A DNA stretch of 64,000 nucleotides from Halomonas citrativorans (GTDB lineage: Bacteria; Pseudomonadota; Gammaproteobacteria; Pseudomonadales; Halomonadaceae), in assembly GCF_900163645.1 (NCBI RefSeq), contig NZ_FUKM01000020.1:24534-88533 (forward strand), given 5' to 3'. Shown here in pieces: positions 9,385 to 20,613 of this stretch. Under the pieces are notes generated by a model. It was given only the letters and a program-made list of their open reading frames with translations. It had not been told where the DNA came from and searched no databases. Positions within the stretch are counted from its first letter, which is position 1. The number at the start of each line of letters is the position of its first letter. Position numbers and translations under genes: made by a program.

Positions 9385-11450
9385 TGGCTGTTGATACGCT
9401 TTTATTAGAACTGGGCGCCGAAGAGCTGCCACCCGCGGCGCTGGATGCACTCTCTGACGCGTTTGCCGCAGGGATTGAAAAAGGCCTGCAAGAGGCCGAG
9501 ATTCCTTTCCAGCACGTGACCGCTTACGCCACACCTCGCCGTTTAGCCGTCAAGGTCAGCGAGCTTGCCGATAAACAGCCTGACCGCGAGGTAGAGCGTC
9601 GTGGTCCGGCGCTGGCCGCCGCCTTTAAAGACGGTGTTGCAAGCAAAGCAGCCGAAGGCTTCGCTCGTTCCTGTGGTGTTAGCGTCGATGAGCTAATTCA
9701 CCTGGAAACAGACAAAGGCACTTGGCTTGGCTACCGCGAACAGCAGCAGGGTGCGAGCCTTCAAGCGCTTCTGCCCGAGATTCTGCGTAAAGCCATTCAG
9801 GGCCTGCCAGTACCTAAAAATATGCGCTGGGGGGCATCGCGTATAGAGTTCTCCCGCCCGGTGCACTGGTTGGTCGCACTTTACGGCAGCGATGTCATTG
9901 CCGCAGAAGTGCTGGGATTACAGGCTAGCCGCACCACCTATGGCCACCGCTTCCACGCACCCAATGCGATTCAGCTTGAGCACGCCGATGATTATCTGGC
10001 CACGCTCGAAAACGCTTACGTATTAGCGGACCGTGAGCTGCGTCGCGAACGCATTCGCGAGCAAGTATTAGCCGAAGCGGAAGTACAGGACGCCAATGCC
10101 GTTATCGACGAAACCCTGCTCGTTGAGGTCAGTGGTCTGGTGGAGTGGCCGGTCGCGCTTACCGGCAGTTTCGATGAGCGCTTTTTGGAGGTCCCGGCGG
10201 AGTGTTTGATCTCCTCCATGAAGGCCAATCAAAAGTACTTCCACCTGCTGGATGACCAGGGCAAGCTCAAACCGCTGTTTATCACTATCTCCAATATAGA
10301 TAGCGCTGACCCACAACAGGTAATTTCGGGTAACGAAAAAGTTATTCGTCCGCGCCTGGCGGATGCCGCCTTCTTCTACGATACCGACCGTAAGCAGAGC
10401 CTGGCTTCGCGCATTCCGCAGCTTGAAAGCGTGGTGTTTCAGCAGCAGTTAGGAACGCTGGCCGACAAAGCGCGTCGTACCACCGCTATTGCCACCTTCA
10501 TAGCTGAGAAGATCAACGGTGACGTTGCCAATACACAGCGTGCTGTGGCACTTGCCAAGTGTGACCTGGTCACCGAAATGGTGCTCGAGTTCCCTGAGTT
10601 ACAGGGCATTATGGGTCGCTACTACGCCGAGCAGGACGGCGAGCCTGCGGATGTTGCTCAAGCGATTGAAGAGCAGTACCTGCCACGCTTTGCCAGTGAC
10701 GCGATTCCGCAAAGCCTAACTGGGCAAACGTTGGCATTGGCGGACCGTCTGGACACCCTGGTAGGTATCTTTGGTATTGGCCAGCGTCCAACCGGCGCAA
10801 AAGATCCCTTCGCCCTGCGTCGCGCCTCGATTGGCGTGCTGAATATCCTGATCAAGGGCGAGCTGAACCTCGATCTGCGCGATCTTTTAGCTGCCGCCGC
10901 TCAGCAGCATCAGGGGCTGCCCAAGGCTGAGGGTCTGGTAGAGGACGTGCTGACCTATATGCTGGATCGCTTCCGCGCTTGGGGCCAGGAAGAAGGGATT
11001 AGCGCCGAGATGTACCTGGCGGTGCGCGCACGCCCTGTCACCAACCCGCTCGATTTCGCTCGCCGGCTGCGCGCCGTGAAAGCCTTTGCTCAGCGTGAAG
11101 AGGCAACCGCGTTAGCCGCCGCTAACAAGCGCGTTACCAATATTCTGAGCAAGCAGGATCACAACGGCAACCTTCAGGTTGACCCTGGCCTTCTGCAAGA
11201 GGAAGCCGAGCAGGTATTATTCAAGGCAGTCACCAGCCGCCAAGAGCAGGTAGCCCCGCTATTTGGTACCGGTGACTATCAGCAAGCGCTGGATGTATTG
11301 GCGACACTTCGTGAACCCGTCGATGCATTTTTTGATCAGGTGATGGTCATGGCGGATAATGAAGCCGTGCGCAATAACCGCCTTGCTCTGCTGGCCAGCC
11401 TCCAAGCACTGTTCCTGGAAGTTGCCGATATTTCGCTACTCCCCCAATAA
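9384..11450 (+). CDS. glyS: Glycine--tRNA ligase, beta subunit
   Basis: A 688-residue protein, the normal size for GlyS. It opens with LLLELGAEELPPAALDAL, then YATPRRLAVKV and the HRFHAPNAIQL region. HD-domain-like and C-terminal anticodon-binding (DALR-like) regions follow, with RPVTNPLDFARRLRAVKAF and NRLALLASLQALFLEVADISLL near the end. GlyS supplies the tRNA-binding part of the alpha2beta2 glycyl-tRNA synthetase. It is co-transcribed with glyQ, the start overlapping by one base, and is followed after 15 bases by a hairpin. Confidence 0.97.
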   Translation: MAVDTLLLELGAEELPPAALDALSDAFAAGIEKGLQEAEIPFQHVTAYATPRRLAVKVSELADKQPDREVERRGPALAAAFKDGVASKAAEGFARSCGVSVDELIHLETDKGTWLGYREQQQGASLQALLPEILRKAIQGLPVPKNMRWGASRIEFSRPVHWLVALYGSDVIAAEVLGLQASRTTYGHRFHAPNAIQLEHADDYLATLENAYVLADRELRRERIREQVLAEAEVQDANAVIDETLLVEVSGLVEWPVALTGSFDERFLEVPAECLISSMKANQKYFHLLDDQGKLKPLFITISNIDSADPQQVISGNEKVIRPRLADAAFFYDTDRKQSLASRIPQLESVVFQQQLGTLADKARRTTAIATFIAEKINGDVANTQRAVALAKCDLVTEMVLEFPELQGIMGRYYAEQDGEPADVAQAIEEQYLPRFASDAIPQSLTGQTLALADRLDTLVGIFGIGQRPTGAKDPFALRRASIGVLNILIKGELNLDLRDLLAAAAQQHQGLPKAEGLVEDVLTYMLDRFRAWGQEEGISAEMYLAVRARPVTNPLDFARRLRAVKAFAQREEATALAAANKRVTNILSKQDHNGNLQVDPGLLQEEAEQVLFKAVTSRQEQVAPLFGTGDYQQALDVLATLREPVDAFFDQVMVMADNEAVRNNRLALLASLQALFLEVADISLLPQ

Positions 11451-11465
11451 CCTTCGCTCGACCAT

Positions 11466-11493
11466 CTGCCGATGGCTTTTATGCCATCGGCAG
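11466..11493 (+). terminator. Hairpin after glyS
   Basis: An 11-base perfect inverted repeat (CTGCCGATGGC / GCCATCGGCAG) with a 6-base loop, beginning 15 bases after the glyS stop. It lacks a clear U-run, so it may be a weak or Rho-assisted terminator or a 3' stabilising structure. Confidence 0.55.
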
Positions 11494-11600
11494 CACGCTT
11501 ATCATTCCATCCCCTACCTGCCTTTTATCGCGCTCGTTTCTGGCTGTGACGTATAATCGTGGCATTTCCCTTTCAAAGCTCCTTCACGCGCTGTCTGGTT

Positions 11601-11616
11601 TGTTTCACGTGAAACA
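11601..11616. promoter_or_regulatory. parS: parS centromere site, perfect palindrome
   Basis: TGTTTCACGTGAAACA, a perfect 16-base match to the bacterial parS consensus recognised by chromosomal ParB. It lies in the glyS / kinase-like intergenic region, 115 bases before the GTG at 11731. ParB and ParA are encoded at 44.3-46.0 kb in this window. Confidence 0.93.
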
Positions 11617-11730
11617 CCGTGAAAAAATAATCGATTTTTACTAAAATAAAGTTTTTCTGATGCGTTAATTTCCCTTTATCGACGTAATGCGTGTTATAGC
11701 TTGAGTGCATAAGCACTCTGGAGTTGCCCT

Positions 11731-12519
11731 GTGTACGATCTCTTTCTACTGGACTCATTCCCCCAGCAACAGGCTAGCATGGTTTCCCATACGCTGAATG
11801 GCCAAAAGGTGTGGTTAAAACGTGCCGCCAAACGGAACTCGCAGCTTGCCTATGCACCGCTCAAGTTATTGGCTGCATGGTTTAATATTGAAGCGTTAAA
11901 GCCGGTCCCCAACCTTGGCGGTGAGCAAAGTATTTTCACCGAGGCACAACGGATTAGAGCCTTAAGTGAAGCAGGCATCTCAGTTCCCATCATCCTGGCC
12001 GAAAATCCTCAAGCCCTTCTTTTGGCGGATGCGGGGTCTCCTGAACAACCCGCTGTGACACTGCTGGAAAAACTCAAAAAGGCGAACAGTGTTGAGGAAG
12101 TGGATAAAATGCTTAGTCAAAGTATCCAGGCACTCAACGCGGTTCATGAGCGTAATTGCTACCTGAGTGAAGCGTTCGCACGTAATATCCTTATCACCCA
12201 GGATCAAACTGTCTTTATCGATTTTGAAACGGATCCAGGTAAAGTACATACCCCAATCAACTGTATGGTGCGCGATTGGTACTGCTTTATCTTTTCACTC
12301 TATGGCAAACTCTCTAAATCACCGATGCAAATCGAACGTTTAACCCCTGCGCTGATTGATGGACTGCACAGCGCCCGGCAGGAAGTTCGAGAGCAGTTTA
12401 AAAAAACGCTGCCCAAACTACTCCGCTTGCAAAAAATCCCATTTAAATATCTGGGTAGTGATGGCCGCAAAATTAGCGTCACGTTGCAGGCGTTGGCTAT
12501 GCTTAATCAGCGTCTTTAA
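11731..12519 (+). CDS. Protein-kinase-fold protein (BUD32/LPS-kinase-like), function unknown
   Basis: A 262-residue protein with the outline of a small kinase. There is a likely ATP-binding lysine near residue 30 (KVWLKRAAK), a glutamate in the C-helix region, and IDFETDPG near residue 165 in place of the DFG metal-binding motif. The catalytic loop is odd: it reads CYLSEAFARNILI, whereas active kinases have H-x-D five residues before the Asn. Here the Asp position is a Glu and the His is missing. It could be a pseudokinase or a divergent enzyme. It overlaps gmhB by one base (TAATG), so coupling to LPS-heptose synthesis is inferred. The start is GTG, with an alternative ATG at 11779. Confidence 0.6.
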   Translation: MYDLFLLDSFPQQQASMVSHTLNGQKVWLKRAAKRNSQLAYAPLKLLAAWFNIEALKPVPNLGGEQSIFTEAQRIRALSEAGISVPIILAENPQALLLADAGSPEQPAVTLLEKLKKANSVEEVDKMLSQSIQALNAVHERNCYLSEAFARNILITQDQTVFIDFETDPGKVHTPINCMVRDWYCFIFSLYGKLSKSPMQIERLTPALIDGLHSARQEVREQFKKTLPKLLRLQKIPFKYLGSDGRKISVTLQALAMLNQRL

Positions 12520-13094
12520 TGGAACACGCAATGCCTATTTCCCCCAAGCAGCTAGTTATTCTTGATCGTGACGGCGTCATTAATCAGGATTCTGACGCCT
12601 ATATAAAGTCACTCGAAGAGTGGCTGCCCTACCCTTCTGCCATCCATGCTATCGCTAAATTATCCCAAGCCGGTTACACCGTTGCGATAGCCACGAATCA
12701 GTCAGGCATTGGCCGCGGTTATTACGATGCAGGCGTTCTCGGCCAAATGCATGATCGTCTAAATGCGTTGGTCAATGCCGCAGGAGGAACAATAGCGCAT
12801 ATCGCTTACTGTCCGCATGGGCCCGCCGATGATTGCGAATGCCGCAAACCCTTACCGGGCTTGCTACATGATATTCAGCGTGCGTTAAGTTTATCGAGTT
12901 TATCCGGCAGCTGGATGGTGGGTGATAGCCTGCGCGACCTGCAAGCGGGCGAAGCATGTGGCTGTCAGTCGGTATTAGTAAAAACTGGCAAAGGCGAGAA
13001 AACACTGGCCAAGGGCGTTGGCCTGGAAAACGCCCACGTTTATACAGATTTAGCCGAGTTTGTCGATTGGCTGCTATCCCATTCATCCGGCTAA
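12519..13094 (+). CDS. gmhB: D-glycero-beta-D-manno-heptose-1,7-bisphosphate 7-phosphatase
   Basis: A 191-residue HAD-family phosphatase. Motif I is VILDRDGVINQD, with the nucleophile Asp and acid/base Asp. Motif II is IATNQSGIGRGY. The CPHGPADDCECRKP loop holds the zinc-binding Cys/His set characteristic of GmhB. Motif IV includes MVGDSLRDLQAG. The enzyme removes the 7-phosphate from heptose bisphosphate in ADP-heptose synthesis, in the cytoplasm. It is translationally coupled to the kinase-fold gene and followed by a strong terminator. An alternative start is the ATG at 12531. Confidence 0.93.
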   Translation: MEHAMPISPKQLVILDRDGVINQDSDAYIKSLEEWLPYPSAIHAIAKLSQAGYTVAIATNQSGIGRGYYDAGVLGQMHDRLNALVNAAGGTIAHIAYCPHGPADDCECRKPLPGLLHDIQRALSLSSLSGSWMVGDSLRDLQAGEACGCQSVLVKTGKGEKTLAKGVGLENAHVYTDLAEFVDWLLSHSSG

Positions 13095-13110
13095 ATTTTA
13101 TAGCTTAAAA

Positions 13111-13146
13111 AAATGCCGCTGGCTTGAAGCCAGCGGCATTTTTCAT
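13111..13146. terminator. Bidirectional intrinsic terminator between gmhB and gyrB
   Basis: A 13-base perfect stem (AAATGCCGCTGGC / GCCAGCGGCATTT) around a 5-base loop. It is preceded by a run of A and followed by a run of T, so it can end transcription from both directions. It sits between the convergent gmhB and gyrB genes. Confidence 0.93.
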
Positions 13147-13155
13147 TTTAGGCAA

Positions 13156-13171
13156 TGTTTCACGTGAAACA
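13156..13171. promoter_or_regulatory. parS: parS centromere site, perfect palindrome
   Basis: TGTTTCACGTGAAACA, identical to the copy at 11601. It is placed in the short gap between the gmhB/gyrB terminator and the gyrB stop. Confidence 0.93.
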
Positions 13172-13198
13172 TAGTATGCGAGCTTTCACTCGCGTGCC

Positions 13199-15658
<2,460 letters not shown>

Positions 15659-16762
15659 CTACCCATCTTGCACCAACTGGCCAAGCCCTTGCTGGTCACG
15701 TTTCACGTGAAACATGCCAACCAGGGTTTTAGATTGCCACATAGGTTGCAATGCGGCGGGGTCGACGCTGGTAATAAATGCCTGACACTGCATCTCTTCA
15801 AGCAACTGACAGAAACGCTGTTGGTGTTGCACATCCAGCTCTGCTGGCAAATCATCAATTAAATAAATGCAGTGACGCTGTGCTGTTCTTTCCAGAAACC
15901 GCCCTTGGGCAAGCTTGAGTGCGCTTACCACTAGCTTTTGCTGGCCTCTGGAAAGCACTTCTACAGCAGGCTGTTTATTAAGCCTGATACGCAAATCGGC
16001 ACGCTGAGGGCCTTGTTGGGTAAACCCCATTTGCTGATCGGTTACTCGGTTATCCTGAAGCACATCAGCAAGCGTTTTCTGTTTATCCCATCCTCGAGCG
16101 TAGTTAAGCTTTAAGCCAGGTAACGGAAGAAGTACATTCAGAGTTTCTTCAAAGACGGGAAGAAACTCACTAAACCATTCAAACCGCAACCTATCGACTA
16201 CCTCGCCCCATAGCGCCAATTCTTGCTCCCAAGCCGCCATTTCCTGTGGGTCTATTCTACCACGCCTGAGTAATGCGTTCCGATGTTTCACTGCTCGGCG
16301 TGTACGCTTCCATGCTTCCAGAAAGTGATGTTTCACGTGAAACACTCCCCAATCAAGAAACTCGCGCCGCCCGGCCGGGGACCCTTCAAGAAGCCTAAAA
16401 GCGTCAGGATTGATCAATTGCAATGGCATCGCCTCGACCAGCTCGGCCAAGCGCACCCCCTTGTCTCCCCGCAAACGCAGCTCTAGTTCACGCTGAGCCC
16501 GCAAACGGCGTACCCCTATGGAAATCTCTGGCTCCCCTTCCAGGCGCCCATAGAGCGTCATATGCGCCACGTCAGATTGGATGGCATGCTTTAGCTGACG
16601 AGTACGAAACGAGCGTCCCATCCCCAGAACATGAATACCTTCCAGCAGGCTAGTTTTACCACTGCCATTCAGCCCAGTGATGATATTGATCCCCGCAGAA
16701 GGATGCATATCAAGCGGTGCTAAATTCCGTAATCCCTGGAAGTTAAGCTGACTCAAGCTCAT
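15659..16762 (-). CDS. recF: DNA replication/repair protein RecF
   Basis: A 367-residue SMC-like ATPase. Walker A is GLNGSGKTSLLEGIHVLG near residue 32. The ABC-type signature is VLSRGQQKLVVSALKLAQG, and Walker B is CIYLIDDLPAELD. RecF loads RecA with RecO/RecR at single-strand gaps. Oddly, two parS palindromes are inside the gene. The first is read as FHVK in the conserved DWGVFHVKHH segment near residue 140. The second is read as FHVK in an extended C-terminal tail (GMFHVKRDQQG). The tail makes it about 10 residues longer than E. coli RecF. It lies between dnaN and gyrB. Confidence 0.96.
   Translation of the reverse strand: MSLSQLNFQGLRNLAPLDMHPSAGINIITGLNGSGKTSLLEGIHVLGMGRSFRTRQLKHAIQSDVAHMTLYGRLEGEPEISIGVRRLRAQRELELRLRGDKGVRLAELVEAMPLQLINPDAFRLLEGSPAGRREFLDWGVFHVKHHFLEAWKRTRRAVKHRNALLRRGRIDPQEMAAWEQELALWGEVVDRLRFEWFSEFLPVFEETLNVLLPLPGLKLNYARGWDKQKTLADVLQDNRVTDQQMGFTQQGPQRADLRIRLNKQPAVEVLSRGQQKLVVSALKLAQGRFLERTAQRHCIYLIDDLPAELDVQHQQRFCQLLEEMQCQAFITSVDPAALQPMWQSKTLVGMFHVKRDQQGLGQLVQDG
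15699..15714. promoter_or_regulatory. parS: parS-like site inside recF, one mismatch
   Basis: CGTTTCACGTGAAACA, matching 15 of 16 bases of TGTTTCACGTGAAACA. The core 14 bases are a perfect palindrome. It encodes part of the RecF C-terminal tail. Confidence 0.82.
16329..16344. promoter_or_regulatory. parS: parS centromere site inside recF, perfect palindrome
   Basis: TGTTTCACGTGAAACA, a perfect match lying wholly within recF. On the recF strand it is read as VFHVKH in the conserved segment after FLDWG. Confidence 0.92.
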
Positions 16763-16859
16763 GTAAACACTCGGGTAAAAGGCGTCACCAAACCCTAAGA
16801 GAAAGCGGCGCCCCTGCTACCAGAAGCGCCGCCCCGTTTGGCATTTATGAAACGATGTA

Positions 16860-17963
16860 TTACAACCGCATGGGCATAACAACATACAGCGCATCGCCAC
16901 CACCCGGCTCTTCAAGCAGCGCACTGCTATTAGGGTCGGCCAGCGTTATTTGCACCCTGTCTTCATTTAAGACGCTAAGCACGTCAACCAAATAGCCCAC
17001 GTTGAAGCCGACTTCCATCGCAGAACCGTTATATTCGACGGCCACGTTCTCTTCGGCTTCTTCCTGTTCAGGGTTATTCGCCATGACCTTAAGGTTGCCC
17101 TCTTCCAGGTATAAGCGCACACCGCGATACTTCTCATTGGAGAGAATCGCCGTACGTGACAGCACCTGACGCAACTCGGCGCGTTCAGCAATTAGCACTT
17201 TATCGCCATTGCGTGGCACGACGCGCTCATAGTCAGGGAACTTTCCGTCAATCAGCTTGGACGTAAAGGTGAAGTCACCGGTATGAGCACGCACATGGGT
17301 TGAACCCAGCGTCAGGCTTACCGGCTCATCGCTATCATCCAGCAGGCGCGAAAGCTCAAGGATGCCCTTGCGAGGTACAATCAGCTTCTGCGGCTGGCTA
17401 ACCGCGACATCAACAGGACGTGAGCACATCGCCAAGCGGTGGCCGTCTGTCGCCACCGTGCGTAGCAAGTTACTTTGAATTTCCAACAGCATGCCATTGA
17501 GATAGTAGCGAACATCCTGCTGCGCCATGGCAAATGACGTGGTCTCAATAAGGTGTTTTAACGTGCCCCGCGGAACGCTTAACTCCTGACTGCTATCGGC
17601 ATCTTCAATATTGGGGAATTCAGCCACCGGTAAAGTCGAGAGCGTAAAGCGTGAACGACCGCTGCGCAGCACCGCTCGGCCATCTTCAACGGTCAGTTGG
17701 ATATCGGACTGATCAGGCAGCGATTTACAAATATCCATCAGCTTACGAGCAGGCACGGTTGCCGCCCCCGGCTGGTCAACCTGGCTTGCGACAGTACGCC
17801 CAATGAGTTCAACCTCAAGGTCCGTACCGGTTAGTGCGACCTGGTCACCTTCGACCTGAATCAGCACATTAGACAGTACAGGTAGCGTTTGGCGCCGTTC
17901 TACCACGCCTGCCACCAGAGTCAGCGGACGCAGCAATGCCTCTCGGGAAATTGAAAATTTCAT
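16860..17963 (-). CDS. dnaN: DNA polymerase III sliding clamp (beta subunit)
   Basis: A 367-residue protein, matching the 366 of E. coli. It begins MKFSISREALLRPL and contains the three repeated clamp domains: VERRQTLPVLSNVLIQ and GTDLEVELIG in domain 1, the IETTSFAMAQQDVRYYLNG segment in domain 2, and AILSNEKYRGVRLYLEEG in domain 3. It ends DALYVVMPMRL, the canonical clamp C-terminus. The dimer rings DNA and tethers polymerases. I start at the ATG at 17963, with GGAG six bases upstream, instead of the GTG two codons earlier. The gap to dnaA is 58 bases and to recF 97 bases. Confidence 0.98.
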   Translation of the reverse strand: MKFSISREALLRPLTLVAGVVERRQTLPVLSNVLIQVEGDQVALTGTDLEVELIGRTVASQVDQPGAATVPARKLMDICKSLPDQSDIQLTVEDGRAVLRSGRSRFTLSTLPVAEFPNIEDADSSQELSVPRGTLKHLIETTSFAMAQQDVRYYLNGMLLEIQSNLLRTVATDGHRLAMCSRPVDVAVSQPQKLIVPRKGILELSRLLDDSDEPVSLTLGSTHVRAHTGDFTFTSKLIDGKFPDYERVVPRNGDKVLIAERAELRQVLSRTAILSNEKYRGVRLYLEEGNLKVMANNPEQEEAEENVAVEYNGSAMEVGFNVGYLVDVLSVLNEDRVQITLADPNSSALLEEPGGGDALYVVMPMRL

Positions 17964-18021
17964 CAACACTCCGGTTTATATCCTGAAAACCTGCAGACGG
18001 CAGGCCAATCCCATGGATGAT

Positions 18022-19485
18022 TTAGCTGGTTAAAAGGCGCAACAGATTTTTGTAATCTTCGCGAATATCCGCGCTCTCCTCTTGCAAGGCTTTCACCTTG
18101 CGGCAAGCGTGAAGTACCGTTGTATGATCACGGCCACCAAACGCATCGCCAATTTCCGGCAAACTATGATTGGTCAATTCCTTGGCTAGCGCCATGGCCA
18201 CCTGCCGGGGGCGAGCGACTGAGCGCGAGCGTCGCTTGGATAATAAATCTGCCACCTTGATTTTGTAATACTCGGCTACTGTGCGCTGGATATTATCTAC
18301 GCCCACCTGCTTATCTTGTAGCGCGAGTAAATCTTTTAGCGACTCACGAATAAAATCCTGAGTAATCGGCTTACCCATAAAGTGTGAGTCAGCAATAACT
18401 TTTTTCAGTGCCCCTTCCAATTCACGTACGTTCGAGCGAATTTTTTGAGCAATAAAGAAGGCTGCATCGTGAGGTAAATCAACTTTGGCCTGGTCGGCTT
18501 TTTTCATCAAGATGGCTACGCGGGTTTCAAGTTCGGGCGGCTCAATAGCCACCGTCAAGCCCCATCCAAAGCGCGATTTCAGGCGCTCCTCAACGCCACT
18601 GATCTCCTTGGGATAACGATCAGAGGTGAGAATCATTTGCTGGCCGCCTTCCAACAGCGCATTAAAGGTATGGAAAAACTCCTCTTGGGAGCGTTCCTTG
18701 CCAGCAAAAAACTGAATATCATCAATGAGTAATGCATCAACGCTGCGATAAAAGCGTTTGAAGTCGTTGATCGCATTAAGCTGAAGTGCCTTGACCATAT
18801 CGGCAACAAAACGCTCAGAATGCAGGTACACCACCCGGGCATTTTCCCGGCGACCAGCCAGCGCATTGCCTACGGCGTGCATCAAGTGCGTTTTACCCAG
18901 GCCTACCCCACCGTATAGAAATAGTGGGTTATAGGCACCACCCGGATTTTCCGAAACCTGCCGAGACGCCGCACGTGCCAGCTGGTTGGATTTACCTTCC
19001 ACGAAGGTATCAAACGTAAAATTAGGGTTAAGCCCACTGCCGTGCTTAAGACTACCTTCGACCTGGACCTGACGCTCGTTAGTGCGACGGCGCGGCGTTT
19101 CTTCACGCTCACGCAGCCGATCAATTTCACGCTCATCGGCAATATCGCCACGCGGGGGCGTATGCACCGAAGGCGCCGAGGTTGAAGCGGAAACAGGATT
19201 ACCCAAATCACGCGGCTGGGGGACCGCCGCTACTGGACGACGGCTACCTACGGTCAGGCTTACTTTGGGTGGTTTAGACGGCGCAAGCTCGCGGATCAGC
19301 TCACTGATTCGCTTGGCATACTTGTCACTCACCCAATCGCGCACAAAGCGATTAGGCGCCAGTAAGCGCAACTCATTGGACTCTCCTTCTTCTGCCTGCA
19401 AGGGACGTATCCAGGTATTGAATTGCTGAGAATTCAATTCGTCCTGCAGGTAGTCCAGGCACTGTTGCCAAAGCGCGAGTGACAC
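18022..19485 (-). CDS. dnaA: Chromosomal replication initiator DnaA
   Basis: A 487-residue initiator. Domain I begins [16 protein letters not shown]; a Pro/Ser/Arg-rich linker follows to about residue 155. The AAA+ domain has Walker A ([16 protein letters not shown]), Walker B ([20 protein letters not shown]) and sensor [10 protein letters not shown]. Domain IV has the DnaA signature [14 protein letters not shown] near the C-terminus. It binds DnaA boxes and opens the origin. The start is GTG at 19485; the nearby ATG at 19489 is out of frame. It heads the dnaA-dnaN-recF-gyrB run and is divergent from rpmH across a DnaA-box-rich region. Confidence 0.98.
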   Translation of the reverse strand: MSLALWQQCLDYLQDELNSQQFNTWIRPLQAEEGESNELRLLAPNRFVRDWVSDKYAKRISELIRELAPSKPPKVSLTVGSRRPVAAVPQPRDLGNPVSASTSAPSVHTPPRGDIADEREIDRLREREETPRRRTNERQVQVEGSLKHGSGLNPNFTFDTFVEGKSNQLARAASRQVSENPGGAYNPLFLYGGVGLGKTHLMHAVGNALAGRRENARVVYLHSERFVADMVKALQLNAINDFKRFYRSVDALLIDDIQFFAGKERSQEEFFHTFNALLEGGQQMILTSDRYPKEISGVEERLKSRFGWGLTVAIEPPELETRVAILMKKADQAKVDLPHDAAFFIAQKIRSNVRELEGALKKVIADSHFMGKPITQDFIRESLKDLLALQDKQVGVDNIQRTVAEYYKIKVADLLSKRRSRSVARPRQVAMALAKELTNHSLPEIGDAFGGRDHTTVLHACRKVKALQEESADIREDYKNLLRLLTS

Positions 19486-19516
19486 TCATCTCACCATCAG
19501 TTGAAAACGGCCGACC

Positions 19517-19545
19517 ATTGTAGCGCTCTAAGGCTTGGTTATCCA
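19517..19545 (-). promoter_or_regulatory. Candidate dnaA promoter overlapped by a DnaA box
   Basis: On the minus strand a TACAAT -10 element lies at 19517-19522. The position expected for -35 (19540-19545, reading TGGATA) is weak and falls within the DnaA box at 19539-19547. This suggests autoregulation by DnaA (inference). Confidence 0.4.
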
Positions 19546-19893
19546 CACGGGTTGGGGCAACAATTATGCCTGTGGACAACTTATTATGAGCACGTGGGAT
19601 AACCCGCGGATGGAATGGGGACAGATCCATTTTTAGCGTTTTTCCACACCGCTACACACACCAAACCAACAGTTTATAGACCGCTTATACGATACTTATG
19701 CACATTGTTTTTATGATTTTATGATATTGATTAACATGTCAATTATTGGCTTATCCACAAATAGTATCCCCACTATTAATAACAATAAGATTTAAAAACC
19801 TTACTAGTAATAGTAGTTGTTCTTGTTTTCGAGTAAAAAAGCCGACAGGGCCCATGCCCATTGCCTTTTTGTTGGTTTTTATGCAAGGAAAAA

Positions 19894-19922
19894 TTGCACC
19901 CGACGCGGGAAGTCTCTACAAT
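19894..19922 (+). promoter_or_regulatory. Sigma-70-type promoter for rpmH-rnpA
   Basis: TTGCAC at 19894-19899 and TACAAT at 19917-19922 with an exact 17-base spacer, about 95 bases before the rpmH start. A good match to the housekeeping consensus. Confidence 0.75.
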
Positions 19923-20017
19923 TTCCGGTCTTGAATTGAAACTCCCCGGCTAGTTTCCTCACTGGACCGGGTCTTTTGGATTCACATCCGTCCTAAACCA
20001 CGTGGGAATTACGAGTT

Positions 20018-20152
20018 ATGAAACGCACTTTTCAACCCAGCGTTCTCAAACGCAAGCGCACGCATGGCTTCCGTGCTCGCATGGCAACCAAAAACGGCCG
20101 TGCCGTTATCTCTCGCCGCCGTGCGAAAGGCCGCAAGCGTCTGAGCGCCTGA
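20018..20152 (+). CDS. rpmH: Ribosomal protein L34 (bL34)
   Basis: A 44-residue, very basic protein: [18 protein letters not shown], then [10 protein letters not shown] and a [11 protein letters not shown] end. This is the invariant L34 sequence, at normal length. It is a structural protein of the 50S subunit, sitting in 23S rRNA. It is preceded by a strong promoter at 19894-19922 and followed closely by rnpA, the standard pairing. It marks the right edge of the dnaA-side origin candidate. Confidence 0.97.
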   Translation: MKRTFQPSVLKRKRTHGFRARMATKNGRAVISRRRAKGRKRLSA

Positions 20153-20159
20153 TCTCGGA

Positions 20160-20567
20160 TTGCGTGTGCCGCCTCAAGGCTTTCCCCGGCGTTTGCGTCT
20201 TTTAAACGCCGGGGATTTTAGTCACGTGTTCGAACAAGCCGACCTTAAAGTTCATGGCAAAGGTATGATGGCGTTAGCGCGCATGAGTACCCGGGGGCAT
20301 CCTCGCATTGGACTAATTGTCAGCAAGAAAAATGCAAAGCGCGCTGTAGATCGCAACCGCTTTAAGCGTCTAGTCCGAGAATCCGCCAGGCTTCGCCAGG
20401 ATCACCTTCCCTCCATGGATATTGTGATATTAGCCAAGCGTGGCGTGCAGGATATCGACAATGAAACGCTTAACCGGCAGTTGCATGGTATGTGGAAACG
20501 CCTTCAGCGTGACGCGCAAACGGTATCAATTGCACCACCGCTTGATGGCGTAACACGTGACACTTGA
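20160..20567 (+). CDS. rnpA: Ribonuclease P protein component
   Basis: A basic protein of about 135 residues. FPRRLRLLNAGDFSHVFEQ is the family's opening, and LIVSKKNAKRAVDRNRFKRLVRES is the conserved RNR box that contacts the RNA subunit and the 5' leader of pre-tRNA. It assists the RNase P RNA (not in this window) in maturing tRNA 5' ends. The frame starts at TTG 20160, seven bases after the rpmH stop; GTG at 20166 is an alternative. The usual downstream gene yidD is missing; a hairpin lies there instead. Confidence 0.93.
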   Translation: MRVPPQGFPRRLRLLNAGDFSHVFEQADLKVHGKGMMALARMSTRGHPRIGLIVSKKNAKRAVDRNRFKRLVRESARLRQDHLPSMDIVILAKRGVQDIDNETLNRQLHGMWKRLQRDAQTVSIAPPLDGVTRDT

Positions 20568-20592
20568 CGACACACCTCGCCGCTCGACCTCG

Positions 20593-20613
20593 GCCTGCCG
20601 CTTGGCAGGCTTT
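20593..20613 (+). terminator. Short hairpin between rnpA and yidC
   Basis: A 7-base GC-rich stem (GCCTGCC / GGCAGGC) with a GCTT loop followed by TTT, 26 bases after the rnpA stop. It could be a partial terminator that separates rpmH-rnpA from yidC. Confidence 0.55.

Larger units (their letters stand above)
19486..20017. other. oriC: Candidate oriC region between dnaA and rpmH
   Basis: A 532-base non-coding stretch. DnaA boxes read from the sequence: TTATCCACA at 19539 (+) and 19751 (+), TTATGCACA at 19696 (+), TTGTCCACA on the minus strand at 19571-19579, and TTTTCCACA at 19640 (+). The segment 19700-19830 is markedly AT-rich and could be the unwinding element. Position between dnaA and rpmH matches the Pseudomonas-type origin. 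Another DnaA-box cluster lies upstream of mnmG, so which is the main origin is undecided. Confidence 0.75.
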
